Origin: Candidatus Hydrogenedentota bacterium
GTDB taxonomy: Bacteria > Hydrogenedentota > Hydrogenedentia > Hydrogenedentales > JAGMZX01
Assembly (NCBI GenBank): GCA_029556545.1
Contig: JAKQEQ010000023.1
Coordinates: 1 to 64,000, forward strand
DNA length: 64,000 bases
Reading direction: 5' to 3'
Shown: positions 8,188 to 18,163 of the stretch, piece by piece
Layout: each line of letters starts with the position of its first letter
How positions within the stretch are numbered: position 1 is the first letter of the stretch
The notes under the pieces: generated by a model
What the model was told of the DNA's origin: nothing
What the model saw: the letters and a program-made list of their open reading frames with translations, nothing else
Databases searched by the model: none
Made by a program: the position numbers and the translations under genes

Positions 8188-9285
8188 ATGCCTCGCAAAC
8201 ACTCCGAAAGACGAACCGCCGCGACGCCTCGCCAACGAAGCCGCGGCTTGGTCATCGCGGGGGAGCGCATCCGGCCCGGCGAGACGCGCGAACTCCACTT
8301 GCGCTTCGGGGCCACGTACCTCGGGTCGCCCGTATCGATTCCGGTCTACGTCATGCGCGCGCGAAAAGACGGCCCGCGGGTCTTTATCATGGGCGTCATT
8401 CATGGCGACGAATTGAACGGCATCGGCATCGTCCGCGAACTCCTGTACGACAAGCCGCCGAAGCTGCTCAAAGGCGCGCTCATCATTATTCCCGTCGCGA
8501 ATATTCAAGGGCTCGAACGGCACTCGCGCTACATGCCGGACCGGCGTGACCTGAATCGGTCTTTTCCCGGGTCGCCAAACGGAAGCCTGACCCGGCGCCT
8601 GGCCCACGAAATATTCACCGAGGTGGTCGCCCAATGCGACTATGGCATCGACTTCCACAGCGCCGCGGTCCGCCGGACCAACTACCCGAATGTGCGCGCC
8701 AGCATGCGTGACCCGGGCGCGAAGCGCCTGGCAAAGGCCTTCGGTTGCGAACTCATCGTGAGCTCAAGAGGCCCCCGCGGCTCACTGCGACGCGCGGCGG
8801 TCGAGGCGGGCGTACCGACGATCATCCTCGAAGCAGGCGAGGTCTGGAAGATCGAGCCGGGCGTGGTCGAGATCGGCGTCCGCGGTTGCCTGAACGTGCT
8901 GCAATCGCTCGGGATGATCGCGGGCGACCCGGAACCGCCCTCGTTCCAACTCTCGATATCCAAAACGATCTGGGTGCGGTCGGAACTCGGGGGACTGCTC
9001 GGCTTTCACGCGCGACCCGGGCAACTGGTCCACAAGAACCAGGGGCTCGCCACCATTTACAACATCTTCGGGCGCGAGCAGACCTCGTTGATCTCGCCGG
9101 CCGACGGTATCGTGCTCGGCATGACCACAATGCCGATGGTGAATCCCGGCGGGATCGTGTACCACATCGCGGCGCTCTCGCAACGGACCTTCGAGGAAAC
9201 CCAACGCAAGATGGCTGCCCGCTCGGATTCGAGCCCCTACGCGCGGATACAGGACGACCTCGCCACGAACATCACCCTGCGCTGA
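8188..9285 (+). CDS. succinylglutamate desuccinylase/aspartoacylase-family zinc hydrolase
   Basis: A 365-residue M14-type metallohydrolase of the AstE/ASPA family. The zinc ligands are visible as His72 and Glu75 in the GVIHGDELNG segment and His157 in DYGIDFHSAAV. The substrate-binding DLNRSFPG motif is at about 121-128. The last 100 residues (from about GGLLGFHARPGQLV) form the beta-barrel lid common in this family. It begins 8 bp after the RimK-like gene, so the two are co-transcribed and probably linked in function. Candidate roles are removal of glutamate tails added by RimK, or cleavage of an N-acyl amino acid; the sequence does not decide between them. An Arg/Ser-rich N-terminal tail of about 25 residues precedes the fold. 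Confidence 0.83.
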   Translation: MPRKHSERRTAATPRQRSRGLVIAGERIRPGETRELHLRFGATYLGSPVSIPVYVMRARKDGPRVFIMGVIHGDELNGIGIVRELLYDKPPKLLKGALIIIPVANIQGLERHSRYMPDRRDLNRSFPGSPNGSLTRRLAHEIFTEVVAQCDYGIDFHSAAVRRTNYPNVRASMRDPGAKRLAKAFGCELIVSSRGPRGSLRRAAVEAGVPTIILEAGEVWKIEPGVVEIGVRGCLNVLQSLGMIAGDPEPPSFQLSISKTIWVRSELGGLLGFHARPGQLVHKNQGLATIYNIFGREQTSLISPADGIVLGMTTMPMVNPGGIVYHIAALSQRTFEETQRKMAARSDSSPYARIQDDLATNITLR

Positions 9286-9372
9286 GAGACTACCCCGCGG
9301 GCAGCGTGACCGCGACCCGCGCCGCGCAACCCAAGGCTGAACGCCGCGCGGGTTTTCAAGGATAATGGCGGC

Positions 9373-10260
9373 ATGCCGGAAGAACTGCAAGGCGTGGTCC
9401 GGGTCGGCCCGGCGGGCTGGTCCTACGAAGACTGGAAGGGAGTCGTGTATCCGACCGACGTGCCCCGGCGCATCCATGCGCTCGCGTTCCTGTCCCGCTT
9501 CTTCGATGCAGTCGAGGTGAACGCCACCTTCTATCGCCCGCCCGACGCGCGGCTCGCCGCCGCGTGGGTGCGCCACGTGGCGGACAACCCCCGCTTCCGC
9601 TTTTCCGTGAAGCTCTGGCGGCGTTACACGCACGACCGCGAAGACCCGCCGACGGAGAGGGAGACCCGGCAGTTTCTCGAAGGCATTCAGCCGCTCGTTG
9701 CCGAGGAAAGACTGGGCGCGCTGCTCATTCAGTTCCCGTGGAACTTCCAGCGTACCGTCGCGAACCGCGAATGGCTCGCGCGCCTTGCCGAGCGGTTCGC
9801 CTCGTATCCGCTCGCGATCGAATTGCGCCACGCCTCGTGGGACCAGCCCACCCTGTACAAGGGGCTGGCCGAACGCGGCGCCGCCTTCTGTAACATCGAT
9901 CAGCCGCTCTTCGACCACTCGATCGCACCGTCCGCGCACACGACCGCGCCCATGGGCTACGTGCGGTTCCATGGTCGCAATGCGGCGGACTGGTTCCGTG
10001 AAGGCGCCGGGCGGAACGAGCGCTACAATTACCTCTACGGCGAGGACGAATTGAAACCTTGGATCCAGAAGATCACGCAAATGCGCGAGCGGCTCAACGA
10101 ACTGTACGTGATTACCAACAACCACTATCGCGGTCAGGCGGTCGTCAACGCGCTCGAAATTCAGGCCGCGGTTCAACGCGGCCGCGTGCGGGCGCCCGCG
10201 CCGCTGCTCGAAGCCTACCCCCGCTTGGCGGAGGTCGCCGACCCCGATACGCGGACATGA
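9373..10260 (+). CDS. DUF72 (YecE-like) TIM-barrel protein
   Basis: A 295-residue cytoplasmic protein of the DUF72 family. Diagnostic segments are VGPAGWSYEDWKGVVYP at the N-terminus, FDAVEVNATFYRPP, FRFSVKLWRRYTHDR and LLIQFPWNFQ. The length matches the usual 240-300 residues. The biochemical function of DUF72 proteins is not settled; they are predicted to be TIM barrels. A GATAAT hexamer ends only 7 bp before the ATG, so the mRNA could be leaderless, although an AAGGA further upstream could also act as a distant ribosome site. It is followed by a promoter of its own for the next gene. Confidence 0.85.
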   Translation: MPEELQGVVRVGPAGWSYEDWKGVVYPTDVPRRIHALAFLSRFFDAVEVNATFYRPPDARLAAAWVRHVADNPRFRFSVKLWRRYTHDREDPPTERETRQFLEGIQPLVAEERLGALLIQFPWNFQRTVANREWLARLAERFASYPLAIELRHASWDQPTLYKGLAERGAAFCNIDQPLFDHSIAPSAHTTAPMGYVRFHGRNAADWFREGAGRNERYNYLYGEDELKPWIQKITQMRERLNELYVITNNHYRGQAVVNALEIQAAVQRGRVRAPAPLLEAYPRLAEVADPDTRT

Positions 10261-10294
10261 ACTCGGGGATAGGATCGCACCACCTTCGTGAGGT

Positions 10295-10325
10295 TTGACA
10301 TTTCAGGAATCGCTTGGGCTAGTAT
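10295..10325 (+). promoter_or_regulatory. sigma70 promoter of the alpha/beta hydrolase gene
   Basis: A consensus TTGACA (10295-10300) and TAGTAT (10320-10325) are separated by 19 bp. Transcription would start near 10332, about 214 nt before the ATG at 10546. The leader is GC-rich and could fold extensively, but I recognise no known riboswitch in it. Confidence 0.5.
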
Positions 10326-10545
10326 CGATGGTGCACGCGGCGGGACCGCGAGGTTGATCTCGCCTGCCCGCGCCTCTACCATGCTGAACGGTCAATCCCT
10401 CCACCGGGAAAGTGCGCCGACCGACGGAATCTTGCCTTGGGATGCGCCGCGCGCCCGGGTGTCGCGCGGGCAGGGTTTCCAATGGCGATTATCGCCTCGA
10501 GGCGTCCGCCGGCGTCAGGATGCTTGTGGGAGTGAAAAGAACGAC

Positions 10546-11514
10546 ATGCTCGATCTTGGGAAGCTAAAGAATCTCAGCGCGTGGCCCCAAATGCGCGGCG
10601 ATATCGAGAGCGCCCTGCTCGCGGTGCTCGGCGATTTGCCGAAGGAGCGCGTCGAGCCGCAAGCGAAGACGGTGGACGAGACCGAGCACGCGGGCTACGT
10701 GCGCAAGCGGGTCAACTACTTCGTGGATGGCTGGGAGCGCGTGTCGGCATGGCTCTTCGTTCCCGACGGCAAGGAGGAAGCGCCGGCCATCGTCTGCTGC
10801 CACCGGGAAACGCCCGCCGGCAAAGATGAGGCCGCCGGCATCGAGGGCGACATGCGCCTCGCCTTCGCACAGCACTACGCGGAACTGGGCTACGTGACTT
10901 TGGCGCCGGATTGCCTCACCGCGGGCGAGCGCCGCGTCAGCAGCGCGAAACCCTTCGATACCAAGCAATACTATAAGAGCAACACGAAGCTGTCGTTCGC
11001 CGGACGCATGCTGGTCGATCACATGTACGCGCTGGACCTGCTCGAGGAGCAGAAGCGCGTGGATGCCGCGCGTATCGGCGTTATCGGCCACGGTCTCGGC
11101 GCGTTTAACGCGCTCCTGCTCGCGGCGTTTGACGACCGCGTGCGCGCGTGCGTGGCCAGTTGCGGGTTCACCCGCTTCGCTACCGACAAGGACCCGCAAC
11201 GGTGGGCGCGCGCCGAGGGCATGTGCCTCCTGCCGGAGTTGCGCAAGCGACTCGACAGCGGCGATTTCGCCTTTGATTGGGAACATATTCTGGCCCTGGC
11301 CGCGCCGAGCCCCACGCTCATCATTACCTCCACCTCGGACACCCCCTTCGCCAACCCGAAGAGTTGCGAGAAGGCGGTTACGCTGGCGGGGCGCGTCTAT
11401 AAGCTGCTGGGCGCTCGCACCGCCATCGATCATCAGGAGCATCAGCAGGGATTCAACAATTTCACCCGCGAGACGCTCGAAATCGCCGATGAGTGGTTCG
11501 AACGTTGGCTCTAA
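10546..11514 (+). CDS. alpha/beta hydrolase of the dienelactone/acetyl-xylan-esterase type, nucleophile replaced by Gly
   Basis: A 322-residue alpha/beta hydrolase without a signal peptide, so probably cytoplasmic. The fold is clear from the SAWLFVPDGKEEAPAIVCCH strand region, the APDCLTAGERR segment and the nucleophile elbow RIGVIGHGLGAFNALL. The elbow reads G181-H182-G183-L184-G185, so the catalytic Ser (or Cys) is glycine. The other triad members look present: Asp265 in TSTSDTPFAN and His296 or His299 in DHQEHQQGF. The protein may be inactive as an esterase or may use another mechanism. I chose the ATG at 10546 because hydrolase homology begins there; earlier in-frame codons look like untranslated leader. 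Confidence 0.75.
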   Translation: MLDLGKLKNLSAWPQMRGDIESALLAVLGDLPKERVEPQAKTVDETEHAGYVRKRVNYFVDGWERVSAWLFVPDGKEEAPAIVCCHRETPAGKDEAAGIEGDMRLAFAQHYAELGYVTLAPDCLTAGERRVSSAKPFDTKQYYKSNTKLSFAGRMLVDHMYALDLLEEQKRVDAARIGVIGHGLGAFNALLLAAFDDRVRACVASCGFTRFATDKDPQRWARAEGMCLLPELRKRLDSGDFAFDWEHILALAAPSPTLIITSTSDTPFANPKSCEKAVTLAGRVYKLLGARTAIDHQEHQQGFNNFTRETLEIADEWFERWL

Positions 11515-11651
11515 CGGGCCGTTTCCCCATACAACGCTCTCTCCCGACATGGGGCGCATGCCGCGCGAATGCCGCGCGGGGGCCGGGTGTTCTCTATCAA
11601 GGGCTGCAACCGCGCCCCTTCGGTTCGGAGTAACAAGCACTGGAGTCGTAC

Positions 11652-12599
<948 letters not shown>

Positions 12600-12604
12600 A
12601 TCTC

Positions 12605-13693
12605 ATGTGGAAGAGGCGAACAGAACGTCGACAGGGGCTGCGCTTGCGGCCCGCGGGGTGGGCGTTTGCCCTGATGATGCTGCTCGGCCTGCCGATGGCG
12701 TGGAACACGGGCAACCAGCTCCTGTACCTGCTCTTCGCGGGTGTGTGCGCCTTTCACGCGGTCTCGCTGGTCTGGGCGGCATGTTTCTCCTCGCGGGGCA
12801 TCGTGCTTACCCGCGCCGCGCCCTATGCCGTGCAGCGCGGAGAATTTTTCTGGGTCCGCGTCAGGATCGAGAACCGGCGACGGCTTATACCGGCGTTTTC
12901 GTTGTGCATTGGCCGCGAGCAGCCCAGCCGCCACGTCCTGGCCCACGTAGCCTGCCTACCGGCGGGCCGCGCCGTCGAGGTGAACATCCCGCACAGCCTG
13001 GCCCGGCGCGGACCGCATCGGCTTCCGCCGTACACGCTCTTCACATCGTTTCCGTTCGGACTCATCGAACGGCGGCGGCATTTCCCCGATGCTGTCGAGG
13101 TGTTGGTGTACCCGCGCGCGCACGCCGTGCGCGCCAATGTGCTGGACCGGTTCCGCGTCGGGCGGCAGGTCCCGCATGGAGTCGCGGGAGACGGCGACGA
13201 GTTCTTCACCTTGCGGGAATACGTGATCGGCGACGACCCGCGCCGTATCGCGTGGCGCGTGAGCGCGCGCCTCGGAAGGTGGATTGTGCGCGAGATGTCC
13301 CGCGAGCGGTCCCGTTACATTGTGTTCGTGCTGGATACGCGACGCCGCGACGACAGCGGCGATCACGATGAAAATTTCGAAGAGGCCGTCGAGATGCTCG
13401 CGTCGCTCGCGGTCACCCTGCTGCGCCGCCATTATAACGTGGCTGTCTACGCGCCCGGCTTCGCGGTCGAGGGCGGTGAGGGAGCAACGCAGGAGCGACA
13501 CGTGCTCGACCTGTTGGCGCGGGTCATGCCTACGGCCCCGGATGACCCGCGGTGGGCGGACGCCGTGCGCCGCGGCAAGGAGAGCGCGTGGTCCACGGTG
13601 ATCCTCGTGTCGTCCGACCCCCGCGCCTGGGGCGCGGTCGCGCCGGGCGTGGGCGCGCGGGTGCTGGACCCGCGGGAGATAGTCTATGCGTAA
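12605..13693 (+). CDS. DUF58 domain protein
   Basis: A 362-residue membrane-anchored protein. An N-terminal hydrophobic hairpin (about residues 20-60) is followed by a soluble region containing the DUF58 signature DEFFTLREYVIGDDPRRIAWRV with WIVREM. The end of the protein looks like a degenerate von Willebrand A fold (YIVFVLDTRRR). The start is uncertain. The ATG at 12605 begins just before the Arg-rich N-terminus, but an in-frame GTG at 12596 overlaps the MoxR stop in a GTGA junction and could be the true start. It lies between the moxR-like and tgpA-like genes. Proteins of this kind are thought to be MoxR clients; a role in cell-envelope maintenance is inference. Confidence 0.87.
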   Translation: MWKRRTERRQGLRLRPAGWAFALMMLLGLPMAWNTGNQLLYLLFAGVCAFHAVSLVWAACFSSRGIVLTRAAPYAVQRGEFFWVRVRIENRRRLIPAFSLCIGREQPSRHVLAHVACLPAGRAVEVNIPHSLARRGPHRLPPYTLFTSFPFGLIERRRHFPDAVEVLVYPRAHAVRANVLDRFRVGRQVPHGVAGDGDEFFTLREYVIGDDPRRIAWRVSARLGRWIVREMSRERSRYIVFVLDTRRRDDSGDHDENFEEAVEMLASLAVTLLRRHYNVAVYAPGFAVEGGEGATQERHVLDLLARVMPTAPDDPRWADAVRRGKESAWSTVILVSSDPRAWGAVAPGVGARVLDPREIVYA

Positions 13694-15851
13694 GCCCGCC
13701 GGGATCGGCTTGCGCACCGCCTCCTTGCTGTTGGCGCTTTCGGGGTTTCTTGCGCTTGCGTCCGTGCGCATCTACGGCGGGATAGTGCTGGCGCCGGCGC
13801 TTGTGTTGCTGGCCCTGTCCCCGATTGCGGAACGGCTGGATGCGCGGTTCTCCGTGTACCGGACCGTTACGTGGCCGTTGACGCTCGCCTATTTCTGTTT
13901 CGTGCCGTTTACCGTGCTAACCTTCGGCCTGCTCGACGCCGTGGTCCTCCTGGTCATCTTCATTCAGGCCTATCTTCTCCTGCACACGAAGGATGTGCGT
14001 CAATACCACCATCTCGCGCTGATGGCGCTCTTCATGGTTCTGGCGGCGCTCGTGCAAGGTCCCGAACCCGCCATCGGGCTTGTGCTCGTACTCTACCTCC
14101 TCTGCACGGTGTGGACCTTCATCGCGCTGCGGTTGCACGCCGATGCGGCGGCGTGCGTCGCGCCACCGCACGTATCGCAATCCCCCGACGCCGAACCGCG
14201 CCGTGGTCTGCATTGGCGGGTTGGCGTCAGCGTGGTCATGATCAGTGCGGGCGTCTTCGCGTTCACCGCGGCGTTCTTCATTCTCACACCGCGCACGGAA
14301 GCGGGCCTTTTCGGTCGGGAGATACAATTCGATCGGCCGCGCACGGGCTTTACCGAGCGGGTGGACCTTGCCGGCGGCGGCGCCGTCGAGCAGGACACGA
14401 CGGCGGTTATGCATGTCGAGTTTCCCGACTTGCCCGACGGGCGCTACCCCGGCCCGATGTATTGGCGCACGACGACACTCAACCAATATGCCGATTCCGA
14501 GTGGTCGCGCCGCGGTCTCACGGACAACCTCGAATCGCAGGGCATAGCCTTCGTCGGGCGGCGGCGCACCGGGTTCCCGTTCGGCGGCGGCGGCGAGCAC
14601 GTGTCCCGTTTTCACAACCAGAGCAAGCATCGCGTCCGACAGCTCATCTACATGGACGATGTGCCCGAACGGGGCGTTCCCTGTCTTGATCTCGTGCACG
14701 AGGTGACGCTCGTGGCCGCGCCGCGCGGCGCGCGGCTCTACTGGGACGGATCGCTGGACTTCACCGTTGGCTTCGAAACGGTCGGCGCGCGCCGCATGAC
14801 CTACGAGGTCTGGTCCGAGGTCGGCGAATCCGACCCGTCCGAGTTGCGGGCCGCTTCCGCCGATTACGAGGCCGTACTCGCGCCCCGGGATTTCCAGTTG
14901 CTTACCTCGCATGAATTGCTCCCGGAAACCGAGGCGCTGGCCCGGCGCGTGACCGCCGACGCCGCGTCCGTGTTTGACCAGGCCCTCAGGCTCCAGCAAT
15001 GGCTCAGCGGCCCGGCCTTCACGTACACGCTCGACTTGCCCCTGCTGCCGCGCGAGTACGCCATTGACGTCTTCATCAATCAAACGCGCCGCGGCCACTG
15101 CGAACTGTTCGCGAGCGCGCTGGCCCTCATGCTGCGCAGCTTGGGCGTGCCGACGCGGGTCGTGAGCGGCTTTCGCGGCGGCGAATACATCGAGGGGAAC
15201 CAGTCGTATACGGTGCGGGCCTCGGACGCGCACCTGTGGGTCGAGATGCTGATCCTCGGTCACGGTTGGGTGATTTTCGACCCCTCGCCGCGCGTCGAAC
15301 CGGACGCTCTCGGGCAAATCGAGCGGTTCTCCCGCAGTTTCTCCCGGTTCACCCTCGAAATGAAGATGTTCTGGTACCAGGAGATCATCGGATTTGACCG
15401 CGCGATGCAACTCGAACAAATCCGCGGGTTCACCGCGCGTCTCGCCGGATTCGTGCCCGGCATCGGTCGGTGGGTCGAGCCGAAAAGCGTTTCCCGGGGC
15501 GCGTTCCTGTCCGTAAGGGTCCTGCTCTTCGGTGGGTTTGTGGCCGCGCTGGTCTTCTGGATAGCCACGGCATCCCGGCCGAAACGCCCGCGTTACGCGT
15601 TCACGCGGGACCAGGCCCGCGCCGGCCGGCTGTATCGCCGCGTCCTGCGGCGCATGCGCTGGCACGGACTTGCCGCGACCGGATCGACGGCGGAGGAACT
15701 GCTCGAATCGTGGAAGAACCGCCGGGGCGGCGATCCGGGGCCCCTGCGCGAGGTGCTCGACGCTTATAATGCGGCGCGTTTTGGCGGCAGGCCGTTGACC
15801 AGAAAACACTATGTCGCACTGCTGCGCCGGTTGCGGACCCTGCGCGATTGA
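13686..15851 (+). CDS. TgpA-like transmembrane transglutaminase
   Basis: A 721-residue membrane protein. Five or six hydrophobic helices fill residues 10-200 (DUF3488 region), followed by a periplasmic transglutaminase core and, after a further helix at about 545-560, a cytoplasmic DUF4129-like tail. The Cys-His-Asp triad is visible: Cys472 in RRGHCELFASALALMLRSLG, His516 in SDAHLWVEM and Asp532 in IFDPSPR. The related Pseudomonas protein TgpA is essential in that species, but its substrate is unknown. The ATG lies 8 bp inside the DUF58 gene, so expression is coupled. The next gene is convergent, only 3 bp away. Confidence 0.92.
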   Translation: MRKPAGIGLRTASLLLALSGFLALASVRIYGGIVLAPALVLLALSPIAERLDARFSVYRTVTWPLTLAYFCFVPFTVLTFGLLDAVVLLVIFIQAYLLLHTKDVRQYHHLALMALFMVLAALVQGPEPAIGLVLVLYLLCTVWTFIALRLHADAAACVAPPHVSQSPDAEPRRGLHWRVGVSVVMISAGVFAFTAAFFILTPRTEAGLFGREIQFDRPRTGFTERVDLAGGGAVEQDTTAVMHVEFPDLPDGRYPGPMYWRTTTLNQYADSEWSRRGLTDNLESQGIAFVGRRRTGFPFGGGGEHVSRFHNQSKHRVRQLIYMDDVPERGVPCLDLVHEVTLVAAPRGARLYWDGSLDFTVGFETVGARRMTYEVWSEVGESDPSELRAASADYEAVLAPRDFQLLTSHELLPETEALARRVTADAASVFDQALRLQQWLSGPAFTYTLDLPLLPREYAIDVFINQTRRGHCELFASALALMLRSLGVPTRVVSGFRGGEYIEGNQSYTVRASDAHLWVEMLILGHGWVIFDPSPRVEPDALGQIERFSRSFSRFTLEMKMFWYQEIIGFDRAMQLEQIRGFTARLAGFVPGIGRWVEPKSVSRGAFLSVRVLLFGGFVAALVFWIATASRPKRPRYAFTRDQARAGRLYRRVLRRMRWHGLAATGSTAEELLESWKNRRGGDPGPLREVLDAYNAARFGGRPLTRKHYVALLRRLRTLRD

Positions 15852-15854
15852 CCT

Positions 15855-17156
15855 TCACCGGGCCAGCAGCAGGGTCACGGTATCGGGCTCCCACGTGGCG
15901 ACGGCCAAGTCTATCTTGCCGTCGCGATTGAAGTCGCCCGTGCATAGCGCCCGAGGGCGGCCTTCTTTCAACGTATACACCTCGCGTCGAAACTCCTGCG
16001 CGCGCGCGGTGCTCGTGGATTGATTGATCATCACGATGACCGACCGGGATTCGTAGCAGGCTGCCGCCAGGTCGGGCCGCATGTCCCCCGTCAGATCCTC
16101 GACGACGAGGTCCTCGATCTGATGCTCGAGGAGGGCGCGGTCCTTGCCGAGCGTCAACTCCTGGGACACACTGAACTGGAAACCGCCGTCGCCGTGGAAT
16201 ACGACGATGCTGTCGTCCGTGTGCCCGTGCGAGACCGCCAGGTCCGCGACGCCATCCTGGTTTATGTCCGCAACGCGAATCCTGTTGGGAAGCCGCCCGC
16301 GCGTCAGGAATCGACTTATCGGATCAAAAGCCCCTTGGCCGTCACCGCGCCATAATCCGATTTCGCCCGTGGTGTGGAATACGACGGCCAAGTCGAGGTT
16401 GCCGTCGCAGTCGAAATCCGCGATTTGCACGTCCCGTGGCCCGCCCGGAGCCGGAAGGTACTGCGGCGCTCCAAAATACAATTGCGGGTCGCCTGGGAAC
16501 AGCACGAGCGCGTCGCTCGACCACGCCGTCGCGATCAGGTCGCGGTAGCCGTCCCGGTTCACGTCGGCGATGGCAAGAGCGGTCAAGCCGGGCTTGGTAA
16601 AGATGGGTGCGCCGTCCCCGTCCAGATGCCGATAGTAGGAAAGCCCTTCGTCGGGCGCGCGGAAATCAATCGTCTCGAAAAGATTATCCGGCAGATTACG
16701 GAACAGCGTTACATCGCGATGCCGCACCGCGAGGAAACTGACCACCACGATGTCCGGCATGCGCAACGCGTCGATGTTCGCGATCGCGATCGCGTACGGC
16801 GCGAACCCGGTCTTCAGCGACGGATGATGCTTGACGTATTTCAAATCGCCTTCGGCGATCAGCAGCGATAATTCATCGTTCGCGGGTCGTTCCTCGCGCA
16901 GGTCTCCCAGCGGCCCTGTATCCGCCGTAATGATCTCGGGCCACCCGTCGCCGTTCAAATCCGGGGCGACTATGGCCCGAGGGTTGGGGCCGACGCGGAA
17001 TGCCCGGCTGATCTCGAAAGTCTGGCCATGCGCCGCTGCCGCCGCTAGCAGACACAGCACGAAGGCGATCAGGATTTCCCCGCGCCAAGACGGGGCGGGA
17101 CGCCCTACTTCTGTTGCGCGCGCAACAATCGTGGCGCGGAATAGCGCGGTTCTCAT
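15855..17156 (-). CDS. secreted FG-GAP/VCBS-repeat protein
   Basis: A 433-residue exported protein. A signal peptide (hydrophobic IAFVLCLLAAAAAHG, about residues 30-45) precedes a seven-bladed type beta-propeller made of FG-GAP repeats with calcium-binding loops such as DLNGDGWPE, DVNRDGYRD, DFDCDGNLD, DINQDGVAD, DLTGDMRPD and DFNRDGKID. Such propellers bind ligands or partner proteins outside the cytoplasm; no enzyme motif is visible. The ATG at 17156 overlaps the stop of pdxA in an ATGA junction, so this secreted protein is translationally coupled to a vitamin B6 enzyme. That pairing has no obvious functional reason. The gene ends 3 bp from the convergent transglutaminase gene. Confidence 0.88.
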   Translation of the reverse strand: MRTALFRATIVARATEVGRPAPSWRGEILIAFVLCLLAAAAAHGQTFEISRAFRVGPNPRAIVAPDLNGDGWPEIITADTGPLGDLREERPANDELSLLIAEGDLKYVKHHPSLKTGFAPYAIAIANIDALRMPDIVVVSFLAVRHRDVTLFRNLPDNLFETIDFRAPDEGLSYYRHLDGDGAPIFTKPGLTALAIADVNRDGYRDLIATAWSSDALVLFPGDPQLYFGAPQYLPAPGGPRDVQIADFDCDGNLDLAVVFHTTGEIGLWRGDGQGAFDPISRFLTRGRLPNRIRVADINQDGVADLAVSHGHTDDSIVVFHGDGGFQFSVSQELTLGKDRALLEHQIEDLVVEDLTGDMRPDLAAACYESRSVIVMINQSTSTARAQEFRREVYTLKEGRPRALCTGDFNRDGKIDLAVATWEPDTVTLLLAR

Positions 17157-18163
17157 CGTTCTCCCTGCGCGTGCGGGCCGCGGCGTCGCGTCAGCAGGGC
17201 CGCCAAGGTGACCGCCGCGCACAGACTATGCTCACGCGCGCTGCCGCGCCCGGCGATGTCGAAGGCTGTGCCGTGATCGACCGACGTGCGCACTATCGGG
17301 ATGCCCAGCGTCACGTTGACGCCTTCATCCATCGCGATGAGCTTCACCGGAATATGCCCCTGATCGTGGTACATGGCGATCACCATATCGAACGCCCCAT
17401 CCCGCATCCGCCGGAACACGGTGTCTGGTGGATACGGCCCCGAACAGGGGATGCCTGCCTTGCGGCACGCTGCCACGGCGGGCGCAATCTCTTTCTGTTC
17501 TTCGTTGCCGAAGGCGCCGGCTTCGCCCGCGTGCGGATTCAGGCCCGCCACCGCGATCCGCGGCTTGTCGATGCCGAGACGCAGCAGCGCCTCGTGGCCG
17601 AGGCGGATCGAGGTCTCGATGCGTTCTCGCTTTACGGCGCGCACGGCGTCGCGCAGCGACAGGTGCGAGGTGATGTGTACCACGCGCAACGGCCCCGCGA
17701 AAAGGCACATCCGGTAGTCCGAACTCCCCGTCATTTCCGCGAGCAGCTCCGTGTGGCCCGCATACGGATACCCCGCGCGCCGCACGCCCTCCTTACTTAT
17801 CGGGCAGGTCACGATGCCGTCTAACGCCCCCTCCAGCGCCGCTGTTACCGCGCTCTTGACCCACTCCACGGCGCAACCGCTTGCGGCGGCGTCGAGCTCG
17901 CCCGGGTGCTGCGGCGGCGCCTCGAACCCGCCGTCCACCACCGCCACATAGCCCGGCGGCGTGGCCTGAATCTCCGGAACACCCAGCGGCTCGGCGCATC
18001 CTGGCGCGAAGCGTCGCGCGCGCTCGAGCGCCGCGGCGTCGCCGAAGACCACGGGGACGCACGCCGCCGCCACGTCAGGCCGCGCAAGCGCCTTCGCCAG
18101 GATTTCCGGCCCCACGCCGTTCACGTCGCCCATAGTGATGCCGAGAACAGGCTTTGTATTCAT
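17153..18163 (-). CDS. pdxA: 4-hydroxythreonine-4-phosphate dehydrogenase
   Basis: A 336-residue PdxA, the NAD-dependent enzyme of the DXP-dependent pyridoxal-phosphate pathway that oxidises 4-phosphohydroxy-threonine. The family start motif GITMGDVNGVGPEI is at 8-21. The three metal-binding histidines are in ITSHLSL (His167), LNPHAGE (His211) and YHDQGHIPVKL (His266). GHTELLAEMTG is also conserved. The length is normal. The ATG at 18163 is chosen because homology starts there; 25 extra in-frame codons upstream are implausible. PdxA-like proteins also act in some sugar-acid pathways, but the complete catalytic set supports the vitamin B6 role. The FG-GAP gene overlaps its stop. Confidence 0.92.
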   Translation of the reverse strand: MNTKPVLGITMGDVNGVGPEILAKALARPDVAAACVPVVFGDAAALERARRFAPGCAEPLGVPEIQATPPGYVAVVDGGFEAPPQHPGELDAAASGCAVEWVKSAVTAALEGALDGIVTCPISKEGVRRAGYPYAGHTELLAEMTGSSDYRMCLFAGPLRVVHITSHLSLRDAVRAVKRERIETSIRLGHEALLRLGIDKPRIAVAGLNPHAGEAGAFGNEEQKEIAPAVAACRKAGIPCSGPYPPDTVFRRMRDGAFDMVIAMYHDQGHIPVKLIAMDEGVNVTLGIPIVRTSVDHGTAFDIAGRGSAREHSLCAAVTLAALLTRRRGPHAQGER

